Origin: an uncultured Collinsella sp.
Lineage (GTDB): Bacteria > Actinomycetota > Coriobacteriia > Coriobacteriales > Coriobacteriaceae
Length of the DNA: 5,989 nt
Direction: 5' to 3'
Assembly (NCBI GenBank): GCA_905197385.1
Contig: CAJJYO010000105.1
Location: 1 to 5,989 of the forward strand
This document shows positions 5,935 to 5,989 of this stretch, piece by piece. The notes under the pieces are model-generated. The model worked only from the letters and a program-made list of their open reading frames with translations, made no database searches and was not told the origin of the DNA. Numbering within the stretch: the first letter of the stretch is position 1; every line of letters begins with the position of its first letter. The position numbers and the translations under genes were made by a program.

Positions 5935-5989
5935 TGGTGCGGCGTATAGGATTCGAACCTATGACGTTCTGATTCGTAGTCAGACCCTC
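5935..5989 (-). tRNA. tRNA-Arg(ACG), 5' part cut off by window edge, CCA encoded
   Basis: The visible 55 bases include the anticodon arm TCTGA-CTACGAA-TCAGA with anticodon ACG. This is the arginine tRNA whose first base is normally edited to inosine so that it reads CGU, CGC and CGA. The T-arm ATAGG-TTCGAAT-CCTAT is perfect. The acceptor 3' strand ACGCCGC, discriminator A and CCA (5937-5935) follow. The 5' acceptor and D-arm lie beyond the window. Confidence 0.93.

Noticed and set aside
1..5989. CRISPR arrays, insertion sequences, rRNA
   Set aside because: No regularly spaced repeats, transposase-like frame, terminal inverted repeats or rRNA sequence was seen on either strand.

Overview
The window is GC-rich, densely coded bacterial chromosome with Shine-Dalgarno sites and GTG as well as ATG starts. 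Gene content and style (VanR/VanS-type regulators, a PBP5-type carboxypeptidase, CCA-encoding tRNAs, a long lineage-specific TPR protein) fit a Gram-positive bacterium. My best guess is an actinobacterium of the Coriobacteriia (Collinsella-like). That is inference from protein style, not a database match.

Positions 1-1451, minus strand: a two-component system read from right to left. The response regulator gene (756-1451) comes first, then 25 nt later a membrane histidine kinase gene (730 to the window edge), cut off just after its H-box. Both resemble VanR/VanS. Positions 1452-1650 form a divergent intergenic region with candidate promoters and repeats. Positions 1651-2991, plus strand: a secreted serine D-Ala-D-Ala carboxypeptidase with signal peptide, SxxK/SGN/KTG catalytic motifs and an amphipathic C-terminal anchor.

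Positions 2992-3250: a terminator for the carboxypeptidase, then a short orphan tRNA 3'-end-like fragment on the plus strand, then the terminator and gene of a complete tRNA-Ser(GCU) on the minus strand. Positions 3308-5749, minus strand: one 813-residue cytoplasmic protein of unknown function with a TPR-like C-terminal region. Positions 5750-5934 hold its leader, with a perfect hairpin, and a second tRNA 3'-end-like fragment on the plus strand. Positions 5935-5989 are the 3' part of tRNA-Arg(ACG), minus strand, with its terminator at 5894-5924.

The likely functional story of the left half is a cell-envelope sensing pair set head-to-head with a peptidoglycan-trimming enzyme that it may control. 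No vanHAX-type genes are present, so nothing here shows glycopeptide resistance. The right half is a conserved-looking but unrecognised protein between two tRNA genes, all on the same strand.
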